A DNA stretch of 64,000 nucleotides from Actinocorallia populi (lineage in GTDB: Bacteria > Actinomycetota > Actinomycetes > Streptosporangiales > Streptosporangiaceae): the NCBI RefSeq assembly GCF_002995495.1, contig NZ_PVZV01000001.1, forward strand, positions 682,001 to 746,000. Reading direction: 5' to 3'. The first letter of the stretch is position 1. Each line of letters opens with the position of its first letter. Of this stretch, positions 50,932 through 59,322 are shown piece after piece. Both the position numbers and the translations under genes were made by a program. The notes under the pieces were generated by a model that ran no database searches, was not told the DNA's origin, and was given only the letters and a program-made list of their open reading frames with translations.

Positions 50932-51225
50932 GAGCTGTCGCTTCCCTTTTGGCGTCGAATGGGCGGTATTTCGGACGCACTGCGGCTTTTGTGGCGACCT
51001 GCCACATCTGACGTCTGCGCCGCTCGCGGAACGAGGATAACCCGAGTTTCAGTTCCCACGTCCCTCGCCCCAAAAGTAGAGAACCTTCTGTTTGTAGTCG
51101 ATTATGGGTTTATATCCATTTGATGGTGGTTGACTGCTGGGGGTTCCCTCTGTCCGATGGCCTTCCCTGGACGGCTCGGCGGGAACCACGGTGAACGGCC
51201 GCTGCGAAAACGGCGAGAAAGGAGC
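50932..51225. other. Intergenic region upstream of the FAD oxidoreductase
   Basis: 294 bases with an AT-rich core (TTTATATCCATTTGATGG near 51110). It must contain the oxidoreductase promoter; no gene or clear operator is seen. The 3' end of the LysR gene (leftward) terminates here. Confidence 0.4.
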
Positions 51226-52152
51226 TCAGCGTGCGGTGGTGATCCGCCCGGACGCGGCGGCCTCGTCCGCTGTTTCGGACAGGGCCGCGGCGAAGGAGCG
51301 GACGCGGGCGGTCTCCCGGTCGCGGTGCCAGACGAGCGCCAGGGCCGAGTCGGGGAGCCCGGTGACGGGGACGCGGGAGAGGGCGCTGCGGCCGTGGTAC
51401 TCGGCGGTCGACCGGCAGAGGAGCAGCGCTCCCCGGCCGGTGGCGGCCAGGGTGAGCCCCTCCTGGAGGGTGTCGACGACGGGGCCCGCGGCGATGGGGC
51501 GCCCGCCGGGGGTCTCGGAGGGGCGGAGCGCGCGACGCCAGTACCCGGGGGCGGGTCCGGCCACCCCGATGAGCTCGCATCCGGCGAGCTCCTCCGCCGA
51601 CAGCGAGGAACGGGCCGCGAACGGATGGCGCCCGGAGACCGCGAGCGTCTGCCGCTGCCGGGAGAAGACCTGCCCGACCACCAGGTCGTCCTCCAGGACG
51701 GGCATCAGGACGACGGACAGGTCGGCCTCGCCGCGCCTCAGGGCGCCGAACGGATCGCACAGCGGAAGCTCGACCAGCTCCACGACGCAGCCGGGATGCC
51801 GGGACTGGAACAGGGCCAGGGCGCGCATCAGATGGTCTCCGGCCGCCCCCTGGAAACCGAGGCGCAGCCGCCCCTCCACTCCGCGGGCGGCGGAGCGCGC
51901 GTCGTCGACCACCGCACGCAGACCGTCGTAGGCGGGCCGGAGCCCGGCGAGGAAATGTTCGCCCAACGGCGTCAGCCGTACGCGGCGGCTCGTCCGCTCG
52001 ACCAACCGCGCGCCGATCCGGCTCTCCAGGGAGCGCAGGAGCTGGCTGACCCTGCTCTGGGAGACGTACAGGCGTTCTCCGGCCCGGCCGAAGTGCAGTT
52101 CCTCGGCGAGAACGAGAAAGGCCTCCAGCTCGTGAAGGTCGAGATTCCGCAC
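51226..52152 (-). CDS. LysR-family transcriptional regulator
   Basis: 308 residues. N-terminal HTH LDLHELEAFLVLAEELHFGRAGERLYVSQSRVSQLLRSLESRIGARLVERTSRRVRLTPLGE, then the two-lobed effector domain (GRLRLGFQGAAGDHLMRALALFQSRHPGC, GEADLSVVLMPVLEDDLVVG). GTG at 52152 starts at the HTH; a longer frame adds poly-Gly. Probably controls the divergent MFS gene. Confidence 0.87.
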   Translation of the reverse strand: MRNLDLHELEAFLVLAEELHFGRAGERLYVSQSRVSQLLRSLESRIGARLVERTSRRVRLTPLGEHFLAGLRPAYDGLRAVVDDARSAARGVEGRLRLGFQGAAGDHLMRALALFQSRHPGCVVELVELPLCDPFGALRRGEADLSVVLMPVLEDDLVVGQVFSRQRQTLAVSGRHPFAARSSLSAEELAGCELIGVAGPAPGYWRRALRPSETPGGRPIAAGPVVDTLQEGLTLAATGRGALLLCRSTAEYHGRSALSRVPVTGLPDSALALVWHRDRETARVRSFAAALSETADEAAASGRITTAR

Positions 52153-52182
52153 GCGCCGCCCTCCGCCGCCTCCGAATGATCG

Positions 52183-52197
52183 ATGAGCCTGACTCAT
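52183..52197. promoter_or_regulatory. Candidate LysR operator
   Basis: ATGAG-CCTGA-CTCAT, a 15-bp palindrome with the T-N11-A form typical of LysR boxes, in the spacer between the lysR and MFS starts. Confidence 0.5.
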
Positions 52198-52253
52198 TGA
52201 AGGATGAGAGGTCGTCCGTTGTTCCCGGCACGGCCGGCCGGTTGCCTGGGGGC

Positions 52254-53453
52254 ATGGCAGAGACAGAGCACCGGGCGCGAGCCCGTACGGAAGCGTCGGC
52301 GAAAAGAGGGTGGTTGGCGGTCGCCGCCGTCACCGCGGCCACTTTCACGGTCGTGACGTCCGAGATGTTGCCGGTAGGGCTGCTCACCCCGATGAGCCGG
52401 GCACTGGACGTGAGCGAGGGGACCGCCGGCCTGACGGTGACGGCGACCGGGCTGGTCGCGGCGGTCGCCGCGCCGCTGACCGTGCCCGCCATCCGGCGGC
52501 TGGACCGGCGCGCGGTGCTGCGCGCCCTGATGCTGCTGCTCGCGGCGGGAAACCTCCTGGTGGCGTGGGCGCCGGGCTTCGAGGCGGCGATGGGCGGCCG
52601 GGTGCTGGTCGGGGTGGGCATGGGCGGGGTCTGGGCGCTCGCCGCGCCGCTCGCGGCACGGCTGGTGCCCGCCGGATCGGTGGGCGCCGCCACCGCCTGG
52701 ATCTTCAGCGGGGTCGCCGTCGCCTCGGTCCTGGGCGTGCCCGCCGGGACGTACCTCGGCGACCTCGTGGGCTGGCGCGCCGCCTTCGCGACGGCGGGCG
52801 TGCTGGGCATCGCGGTCGCGGTCGCCCTGTCGGCGCTCCTCCCGCGGCTGCCCGTGGACCAGGCGGTGCGGCTGGACGGGATCGCCCGGCTGGCGGGGGA
52901 GAGAGCCGTACGGGCGGGACTGGTGATCGTCGCCCTCCTGGTCACGGGCCACTTCGCCGCCTACACGTTCGTGCGGCCGGCGCTGGAGCAGATCTCGGGC
53001 GCGGACGCCGGGCTGATCGGCGCGCTGCTGCTCGCCTACGGTCTCGCGGGCGTCGCCGGGAACTTCGCGGGAGGGGCCGGAGCGGTCCGGTCCCCGCGCA
53101 ACACGCTGCTGGTGATCGGCACGGTGCTCGCCGCCGCCGTTCTCCTGATCCCGTGGCTCGGCGGTTCCCTGGCGGCCGCGGCGCTCCTCCTGGTGGTGTG
53201 GGGATCGGCGTACGGCGGGGTGTCGGTCGCCACCCAGACCTGGCTGCAGACCGCGGCGCCCCACGCCCGCGAAGGCGCCTCCGCGCTCTTCGTCTCCCTC
53301 TTCAACGCCTCGATCGCCTGCGGCGCCCTGGTGGGCGGCCACCTGGCCGACCGGGCGGGGATCCGTTCCGTCCTGTGGGCGGGCGGAGCCCTGGCCGTCT
53401 GCGCGGTCGCGGCCACGGCCCTGAGCAGGTCTCCGAGGCCTGCCCGCGCCTGA
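52254..53453 (+). CDS. MFS transporter, DHA1 (AraJ/YdhP-like)
   Basis: 399 residues, 12 helices. TFTVVTSEMLPVGLLTPMSRALDVSEGTAGLTVTATGLVAAVAAPLTVPAIRRLDRRAVL is the DHA1 start and motif A; SGVAVASVLGVPAGTYLGDLVGWRAAF and the second-half YGVSVATQTWLQTAAPHAREGASALFVSLFNASIACGALVGG are AraJ-like. Exports arabinose-like sugars or drugs. Probably induced through the divergent LysR regulator. Confidence 0.85.
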   Translation: MAETEHRARARTEASAKRGWLAVAAVTAATFTVVTSEMLPVGLLTPMSRALDVSEGTAGLTVTATGLVAAVAAPLTVPAIRRLDRRAVLRALMLLLAAGNLLVAWAPGFEAAMGGRVLVGVGMGGVWALAAPLAARLVPAGSVGAATAWIFSGVAVASVLGVPAGTYLGDLVGWRAAFATAGVLGIAVAVALSALLPRLPVDQAVRLDGIARLAGERAVRAGLVIVALLVTGHFAAYTFVRPALEQISGADAGLIGALLLAYGLAGVAGNFAGGAGAVRSPRNTLLVIGTVLAAAVLLIPWLGGSLAAAALLLVVWGSAYGGVSVATQTWLQTAAPHAREGASALFVSLFNASIACGALVGGHLADRAGIRSVLWAGGALAVCAVAATALSRSPRPARA

Positions 53454-53464
53454 ACGTCCGGGCC

Positions 53465-55099
53465 TCAGTGGCCCTTGAAGGCCTCGGCCAGCCACCAGGA
53501 GCCGCCGTCGTCGGCCACCTTGGCGTCGACGACCATGACGCCTTCGGGGGACCGCGACCAGGAGGCGACCTCCGCCAGGTCGGCGGGGGTGCGGACGGTG
53601 ACGCCCCGGGCGCCGTGGCCGCGGGCGATCGCGGCGAGGTCGGAGTCGGGGAAGGTGACGGTACCGAGGTCGGCGGCGGAGCCGAAGTGGTGGATCTCGG
53701 CGCCGTAGGCGGCGTCGTCGTAGACGACGATGAGGAGGGGGCGGGCCAGGCGGACGGCGGTCTCGAGTTCGGAGACGCCCATGAGGAAGCCGCCGTCACC
53801 GGTGGCGACCACGCCCAGGCGGCCGGGACGGGCGAGGGCGGCGCCGATGCCGCTGGCCAGGCCGAGGCCGACGGACTGGAAGGCCTGGGTGAAGCAGAAG
53901 CCGTACTCGTCCGGGACGCGCAGGTACGCGCTGGGATAGCCCATGAAGTTGCCGGAGTCGATCGCGACGACGCGTTCGGCGGGGAGGATCCGGTCGAGTT
54001 CGCCGCTCAGGACCCTCGGGTCGATCCGGTCGGGCGTCGAGAGATCGGAGGTCGGCGTCTGGTTCCACCAGCGGCGTTCGGCCAGCCGCGCGGAGATCTC
54101 CGGCAGCCGGTAGCCGGTGCTGGAGCCGTCTCCCAGAGCCGTCAGGACGTCGGCGGCGGTGGCCGCGCAGTCGCCGTGGACACCGAGGTCGACGGGCCGG
54201 TGCGCGCCGAGGGCGGAGGCGTCGTCGTCGACCTGGACGAGCTTCGCGCCGGGGGCGATGAGGGAGCCGTGCCGCGTCGTCCACATGTTGAGGGCGCAGC
54301 CCCAGCCGACCACGAGGTCGGCGCCGCCGATCAGTTCGGCCGTCAGCGGGGAGGAGAACCCGCCGGAGATCCCGAGATCGAACTCCTCGCCGGCGAACAA
54401 CCCGTTCGCGACGGCGGACGTGGCGAGCAGGGCGCCCGCGCGGGCGGCCAGAGCGGAGATCCGCGGTCCGGCGTCACGGGCTCCCCGCCCGGCGATGAAA
54501 ACCGGGCGTTCGGCGGCGTCCAGCAGCGCGGCGAGCGCCTCGACGGCGGCGCTCGCCGGCCGGACCGGAGCCGGAGCGGCGGGGCGCGTCCACCGTACGT
54601 CGCCGACCGCCTCCGCCTGGACGTCCAGGGGAAGACTGACGACGACCGTCCGGCGTCCGTGCACCGCCGTCCGGTAGGCGCGCGTCAGGTCGGCGACCGC
54701 GGAGGACGCGCCGTACACCCGTTCAGGTACCGCGCCGACGCTCGCGGCCAGCGCGTCCTGGTCGATCCTGAAGTTCGAGCGCACCGCCGCCCCCGCCGTG
54801 TCGGCCGTGAGGACGAGCAGGGGAGTGCGGCTCTTGGCGGCCTCGGCGATGCCGGTGATCGCGTTGGTGAGCCCGCAGCCCTGGTGGGTGGTGAGGACGG
54901 CGGGAAGCGGACTGAGGCGGCTGTAGCCGTCGGCCATGCTCGCCGCGCCGCCCTCGTGGCGGGCCGCGACGAACGGGACGCCGTGGGCGCGCAGCGCGTT
55001 CGTCAGGTGGAAGTTGCCGCTGCCGACCACGCCGAAGGCATGCCCGACGCCCAGGTCGGCGAGCAGCCTTCCGGCGAGGTCGGCGACGGTCTCGGTCAT
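53465..55099 (-). CDS. Thiamine pyrophosphate-dependent enzyme (acetolactate synthase/benzaldehyde lyase-like)
   Basis: 544 residues. N-terminal Pyr domain with catalytic Glu49 in FVAARHEGGAASMADGYSR, TTHQGCGLTNAITGIAEA; central FAD-like domain (ISALAARAGALLATSA); C-terminal PP domain with TPP motif GDGGFLMGVSELETAVRLARPLLIVVYDDAAYG. Makes or breaks C-C bonds of 2-oxo acids. Overlaps the cyclase gene by 4 bases, so the pair form one pathway; the substrate is unknown. The ILV regulatory partner is absent, which argues against branched-chain synthesis. Confidence 0.85.
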   Translation of the reverse strand: MTETVADLAGRLLADLGVGHAFGVVGSGNFHLTNALRAHGVPFVAARHEGGAASMADGYSRLSPLPAVLTTHQGCGLTNAITGIAEAAKSRTPLLVLTADTAGAAVRSNFRIDQDALAASVGAVPERVYGASSAVADLTRAYRTAVHGRRTVVVSLPLDVQAEAVGDVRWTRPAAPAPVRPASAAVEALAALLDAAERPVFIAGRGARDAGPRISALAARAGALLATSAVANGLFAGEEFDLGISGGFSSPLTAELIGGADLVVGWGCALNMWTTRHGSLIAPGAKLVQVDDDASALGAHRPVDLGVHGDCAATAADVLTALGDGSSTGYRLPEISARLAERRWWNQTPTSDLSTPDRIDPRVLSGELDRILPAERVVAIDSGNFMGYPSAYLRVPDEYGFCFTQAFQSVGLGLASGIGAALARPGRLGVVATGDGGFLMGVSELETAVRLARPLLIVVYDDAAYGAEIHHFGSAADLGTVTFPDSDLAAIARGHGARGVTVRTPADLAEVASWSRSPEGVMVVDAKVADDGGSWWLAEAFKGH

Positions 55100-55869
55100 G
55101 CGCGGGGCACCAGGGCGTAGACGCGGGCGGGGCTGCCGGTGCCGCCCACGATCGGCAGCGGCGACACGACCAGCATCGCGCCGGTCCCGGGAAGGCGGTC
55201 GAGGCCCTGCAGCTGGGTGAGCCCGTACTTGCCGGCGCCGAGCAGGTGGTAATGGACGGGGAACGGCGGCTCCATCCCCCCGGCCTGGCCCGCGTCGATG
55301 CCGACGGTCTCCACGCCGAACCCGCTGATGGGCGAGGCCGCGAGCCATTCGGCGCCCGCGACGGACACGCCCGGCGTGTGCGGGCCGTCCTCGTCGGCGT
55401 TGGCGAACGCGGCGGCGTCCCCGGAACGCGAGCCCCAGCCGGTGCGGAACAGCAGCCAGCACCCCTCGGGGAGCGGCCCGTGCTCGGCGGCCCAGGCGTC
55501 GAGGTGATCGGGACCGAGGAGGAAGTCGGGATCCTCGGCCACCTCGGCGGTGAAGTCGACGACGACGGCGGGCCCGACCAGCCGGGACGGCGGGATCCGG
55601 TCCACGCTCAGCCCGTCCCTGCCGGTCGCCCAGTGGACGGGCGCGTCCAGGTGGGTGCCGGTGTGCTCGCCGGTGTGGATGTTGTTCCAGCTCCAGAACG
55701 GGCCGTCGGCGTCGAAGTCGCTCACCTTCTCCAGCGACAGCGGGATGGTGTTGGCGAACGGCTCCGGCAGGCTCAGCACCGGCGTCGCGGGGCTCAGCGG
55801 GGCGGTCAGGTCGAGGATCTCGACCTCGCCTCCGGACAGGGCGGACAGCAGGCTGGAGATCACGTCCAC
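55096..55869 (-). CDS. Cyclase/kynurenine-formamidase-like hydrolase (PF04199 type)
   Basis: 257 residues. Metal site HTGEHTGTHLDAPVHW (core HTGTHxDxPxH, about residues 69-79) and downstream VVVDFTAEVAEDPDFLLGPDHL, LLFRTGWGSR and GVETVGIDAGQAGGMEPPFPVHYHLLG. Family members hydrolyse N-formylkynurenine, cyclic amides or lactones with Zn or Mn. GTG at 55869 has GGAAGG at 7-base spacing. First of the two-gene unit with the ThDP enzyme. Confidence 0.83.
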   Translation of the reverse strand: MDVISSLLSALSGGEVEILDLTAPLSPATPVLSLPEPFANTIPLSLEKVSDFDADGPFWSWNNIHTGEHTGTHLDAPVHWATGRDGLSVDRIPPSRLVGPAVVVDFTAEVAEDPDFLLGPDHLDAWAAEHGPLPEGCWLLFRTGWGSRSGDAAAFANADEDGPHTPGVSVAGAEWLAASPISGFGVETVGIDAGQAGGMEPPFPVHYHLLGAGKYGLTQLQGLDRLPGTGAMLVVSPLPIVGGTGSPARVYALVPRA

Positions 55870-55961
55870 GTGCGAACCTTCCGAGAAGAACAACGTGAGC
55901 ACAGTCTGGACCACTCCAGGCGGGAACGGCCATCCAGGGCGAAAAGTCCGCCGCAGGCTGG

Positions 55962-56384
55962 TTATTTGCCGGGTTCGGGGCCGTACCACTGGAGGGGCTG
56001 GCCGGTGACCCGGGCGACGCATTCGAAGCCACGGTCGCGGTGCAGAAGGGTGAGCCCCTGGAGCTCCGCCGCGGCGGCGAGGATGAGGTCGACGGGGCCG
56101 GCGCTGCGGTGCTGTCCCCGCCGGGTGAGGGCCTCTTGGACCTTCCAGGCCCGGTCGTAGACGCGGTCGTCGACGGGGGCCCAGCCGAAGAGCAGGCGCA
56201 TGTCCTCGATGCCCTGTTCGCGGTCGGCCAGGGATCTGGCGCTGTAGAAGAATTCCAGTTCGGTGATGGAGCAGACGGCGATGAGCCCGGCCGCCGCCGC
56301 CTGGTCCCAGCCGTACTGTTCGGCGTCGGGGCGCATGAAGCGGGCTAGGGCGCTGGTGTCGATGAGGTACTGGGCTGCCTTCAT
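55962..56384 (-). CDS. vapC: PIN-domain toxin (VapC-type ribonuclease)
   Basis: 140 residues. Metal-binding acidic residues in YLIDTSALARFM (Asp9), ITELEFFYSARS and [26 protein letters not shown], the PIN pattern. VapC toxins cut tRNA or rRNA. Overlaps the antitoxin gene by 4 bases (ATGA), downstream of it, the normal vapBC order. Confidence 0.9.
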   Translation of the reverse strand: MKAAQYLIDTSALARFMRPDAEQYGWDQAAAAGLIAVCSITELEFFYSARSLADREQGIEDMRLLFGWAPVDDRVYDRAWKVQEALTRRGQHRSAGPVDLILAAAAELQGLTLLHRDRGFECVARVTGQPLQWYGPEPGK

Positions 56385-56596
56385 CGACGGTAGTCGGTCT
56401 TGTCCTCGAAGAGGTCGAGGTCGAAGGCGCCTGCCGCGGCGTTGGTGCGAAGGCGGGTGAGCGCGAGTGCTCGCCGCCGGTTCTCCAGCACCTCGCGGAG
56501 GGCGGTGTTGACCGTCTCCTTCTTGGTGCTGGTCCCGAGCGCCTTCGCGACCTCGGCGAGCAGGTCGTCATCCAGGTCGATCACGGTACGGCTCAT
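56381..56596 (-). CDS. vapB: VapB-type antitoxin (ribbon-helix-helix)
   Basis: 71 residues. SRTVIDLDDDLLAEVAKALGTSTKKETVNTALREVLENRRR is the RHH DNA-binding domain; the C-terminal FDLDLFEDKTDYRR is the acidic tail that blocks the toxin. GGAAGG ribosome region before the ATG lies inside the operator, so the antitoxin-toxin complex can repress its own operon. Confidence 0.9.
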   Translation of the reverse strand: MSRTVIDLDDDLLAEVAKALGTSTKKETVNTALREVLENRRRALALTRLRTNAAAGAFDLDLFEDKTDYRR

Positions 56597-56602
56597 GGAG
56601 GC

Positions 56603-56647
56603 ACCTTCCTTGATATCAACGATTCACTTGATGATATCAAGGAAGGT
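56603..56647 (-). promoter_or_regulatory. vapBC operator, 16-bp perfect inverted repeat
   Basis: ACCTTCCTTGATATCA (56603-56618) and its exact reverse complement (56632-56647), 13-base spacer. TGATATCA is itself an 8-bp palindrome in each arm. Starts 7 bases upstream of the vapB ATG; the MFS gene on the other strand starts 42 bases beyond the far arm. Confidence 0.8.
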
Positions 56648-56688
56648 CGCCGACCGGGGTTGACTCCGACGTTGCGTCGGGGTTTTGG

Positions 56689-57912
56689 GTGGGGGACGTG
56701 AAGGTCGTGTCGGGGGCTTATCTCGCCTCATATGTGTTGTCCATGGTGGGGAACTCCCTGGCGGGGGTGGTGCTGCCGCTGGTCGTGCTGCAGGTGACGG
56801 GCAGCGCGTGGGGGGCGGGGGTCGTCGCCGCGGTGTCGGTGGTGCCGGCGGTCCTGGCGGGGTTGTTCACGGGGGTGGTGATCGACCGGATCGACCGGCG
56901 GACGGCGTCGGTCCTCACGGACCTGGTGTCGGCGGCGGCGATCGGGATGCTGCCGCTGGTCGAGCTGGTGGGGGAGCTGAGCCTGGGGTGGTTCGTCGCG
57001 AGCGCCGTCCTCGGGTCGCTGGGGGACGTGCCGGGGCTGACGGCGCGGGAGGCGCTGCTCCCGGCGATCGTGCGGCACGGCGGGATGGGGGCCGAGCGGC
57101 TCACGGGGATGCGGGAGGGGCTCGGGGCGCTCGCATTGCTGCTGGGTCCCGCGGGGGCGGGCGCGCTGATGGTGCTGCTCGACGGGGCGGCGGCCCTGTG
57201 GATCACCGCGGCGGCCTCGCTCGCGGCGGCGCTGGTCACGCTGCTCATCCCGCGGGGCGTGGGGGCGGTCGGCGGTGACACCGCGGACGGCGGGCGGGCC
57301 CGGCTGCGGGAAGGGTGGCTGGTGCTGGTGCGCAGCCCGTTCCTGATGGCGGTCACCGGGCTCAGCCTCGCCGCCGTGTTCGTGCTCGCCGCGTTCCAGG
57401 CGCTGATCCTGCCGGTGGCCTTCCTCGACCGGCCCGGCCTGCTCGGCTTCGTGCTGAGCGCGATGGCGGCGGGCATGCTCGTCGGCGGCGTGCTCTACGC
57501 GGTCGCGGGGCGGCGCGGATCGCGCCGGGCCTGGTTCGTGGCGGGGCTCGCCGGGGTGACCGGCGGCTTCGCGCTCATCGCCGCGCTGTCGTCCGCCGAG
57601 ATCGTGCTCGCCGGAGCGTTCGCGGTGGGCCTGTCGAGCGGATTGTTCAACGGGCTGCTCGGGGTGCTCATGATCGAGCGGATTCCCGAGGCGATGCGCG
57701 GGCGGATCATGGGCACCCAGAACGCCATGATGACGGCCGCGGCGCCGGTCGCCGTCTTCGTCGCCGCGGCCCTCACCGAGGCGGCGGGCCCGGAGGCGGC
57801 GGCCGTGATCCTGGTGGCGGTGTGGGCGGTCGCGGCGGCCGCGTCCCTGTCGGTGCGGGCGCTCCGTACGCTGGAGGAGACGGACGGTGCGGCGGAGGGG
57901 GTGCGGGCGTGA
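56689..57912 (+). CDS. MFS transporter, DHA3-like (enterobactin-exporter type)
   Basis: 407 residues, about 12 helices. YLASYVLSMVGNSLAGVVLPLVVLQVTGSAWGAGVVAAVSVVPAVLAGLFTGVVIDRIDRRTASVLTD is the DHA3 start with motif A; LRSPFLMAVTGLSL and EAMRGRIMGTQNAMMTAAAPVAVFVAAALTE are typical of the EntS/macrolide exporter type. GTG at 56689 has GGGG 6 bases upstream; GTG at 56698 is the alternative. Overlaps the MerR gene by 4 bases. Confidence 0.83.
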   Translation: MGDVKVVSGAYLASYVLSMVGNSLAGVVLPLVVLQVTGSAWGAGVVAAVSVVPAVLAGLFTGVVIDRIDRRTASVLTDLVSAAAIGMLPLVELVGELSLGWFVASAVLGSLGDVPGLTAREALLPAIVRHGGMGAERLTGMREGLGALALLLGPAGAGALMVLLDGAAALWITAAASLAAALVTLLIPRGVGAVGGDTADGGRARLREGWLVLVRSPFLMAVTGLSLAAVFVLAAFQALILPVAFLDRPGLLGFVLSAMAAGMLVGGVLYAVAGRRGSRRAWFVAGLAGVTGGFALIAALSSAEIVLAGAFAVGLSSGLFNGLLGVLMIERIPEAMRGRIMGTQNAMMTAAAPVAVFVAAALTEAAGPEAAAVILVAVWAVAAAASLSVRALRTLEETDGAAEGVRA

Positions 57913-58667
57913 GGAGCGGCGAACTCGCCCGGACCGCCGGGGTGACCGTCCGGGCCCTGCGCCACTACCACCAGGTCGGCGTGCTCGACGAGCCCCCGCG
58001 GACGCACAACGGCTACCGCCGGTACGGGGTTCGCGACCTGATCAGGGTCCTGCGGATCAAGAGGATGGCCGCCCTCGGCATCCCCCTGGACCGCATGCGC
58101 CCGCTGCTCGACGACCCCGGCCACGACGGCGCGGCCCTCCTCGACCGGCTCGACGCCGAACTCGCCGCGGAGATCGACCGGCTGTCCGAGCGCCGCCGCC
58201 ACATCGCCAGGATCCGGGCGGAGGGCGCGGCCCCGGACACGCCTCCCGAACTGGCCCGCTTCCTCGCCCGCTTCGCCGACGCCTACCCGTCACCCGGCCT
58301 GGCCGGATTCGACCGGGACCAGTCGGTCCTGCTCGCCCACCTCGCCGACGAGACCGCGATGCCCGAGGTCGCACGCCTGTACGAGCGGCTGAGCTCCCCC
58401 GACCTGCTCCCCGCCATGGTCGCCCTGAACGTCCGCTTCGACGCCCTGGACGCCGGCACCGCCCCCGAGGACCGCGACGCCTTCGTCGACGACTTCACGT
58501 CGGCGCTCGCCCCCGTCGTCCAGGAGATCGCCGGGGCCCCGTCCGGCCTCGCCGACGCGTCGGACCTCCTCGGCGCTTATTCCGCCGACGTCCTCAACGC
58601 GACGCAGCGGCGGGCACTGGAGATGATCTCCGAGCGTTTCGCCGCGCTCAGCGGCCACCGTCCGTGA
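57909..58667 (+). CDS. MerR-family transcriptional regulator
   Basis: 252 residues. N-terminal MerR HTH RSGELARTAGVTVRALRHYHQVGVLDEPPRTHNGYRRYGVRDLIRVLRIKRMAALGIPLDRMRPLLDD with a dimerisation helix, then a 150-residue effector domain, larger than metal-sensing MerR proteins and suited to a drug-like ligand. GTG at 57909 overlaps the transporter stop, so the pair are co-translated and probably form a drug-resistance module. Confidence 0.87.
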   Translation: MRSGELARTAGVTVRALRHYHQVGVLDEPPRTHNGYRRYGVRDLIRVLRIKRMAALGIPLDRMRPLLDDPGHDGAALLDRLDAELAAEIDRLSERRRHIARIRAEGAAPDTPPELARFLARFADAYPSPGLAGFDRDQSVLLAHLADETAMPEVARLYERLSSPDLLPAMVALNVRFDALDAGTAPEDRDAFVDDFTSALAPVVQEIAGAPSGLADASDLLGAYSADVLNATQRRALEMISERFAALSGHRP

Positions 58668-59322
58668 AGCGGCCGGGGACCATGAGGCCGGTCTCGTAGG
58701 CGGCGATCACGGCCTGGACGCGGTCGCGGAGCCCGAGTTTGGACAGGACGTTGCTGACGTGCGTCTTCACGGTGTGCTCGCTCACCGTGAACCGGGCGGC
58801 GATCTCCGCGTTGGACAGGCCGCCGGCGAGCAGCCGCAGCGTCTCGCGCTCGCGGGCGGTGAGGACGTCCAGCCGCTCGGTGCGGGCCGGGGGCACGGCC
58901 GAACCGGAGGTGAAGGCGGCGATCAGGGTGCGGGTGACCGACGGCGAGAGCAGCGACTCGCCCGCCGCGACCACCCGGACGGCGTGCACGAGGTCGTCGC
59001 GCCGCACGTCCTTGAGCAGGAAGCCGCTCGCGCCCGCGCGCAGGGCGTCGAAGATGTGGTCGTCCTGCCCGAAGGTGGTCAGCATGATGACACGGGCGGA
59101 CGTCTCGGCACCGATGATCCGGGCCGCCTCGATACCGTCCATCCCCGGCATCCGGATGTCGAGCAGGACGACGTCGGGACCGTGCTCGCGGGCGGCGCCG
59201 ACCGCCTCGAAGCCGTCCCCGGCCTCCGCGACGACCTCGATGCCGGGCTGCGCGTCCAGGATCATCGCGAAACCGGCACGGACCAGCTCCTGGTCGTCGG
59301 CCACCACGACGCGGATCGTCAT
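58648..59322 (-). CDS. NarL-family response regulator
   Basis: 224 residues. Receiver domain TIRVVVADDQELVRAGFAMIL with phospho-Asp in VVLLDIRMPG and Lys in FLLKDVRRDDL; LuxR-type HTH LTARERETLRLLAGGLSNAEIAARFTVSEHTVKTHVSNVLSKLGLRDR. Overlaps its kinase gene by 4 bases, and the convergent MerR gene by 20 bases. Confidence 0.92.
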   Translation of the reverse strand: MTIRVVVADDQELVRAGFAMILDAQPGIEVVAEAGDGFEAVGAAREHGPDVVLLDIRMPGMDGIEAARIIGAETSARVIMLTTFGQDDHIFDALRAGASGFLLKDVRRDDLVHAVRVVAAGESLLSPSVTRTLIAAFTSGSAVPPARTERLDVLTARERETLRLLAGGLSNAEIAARFTVSEHTVKTHVSNVLSKLGLRDRVQAVIAAYETGLMVPGRFTDGGR

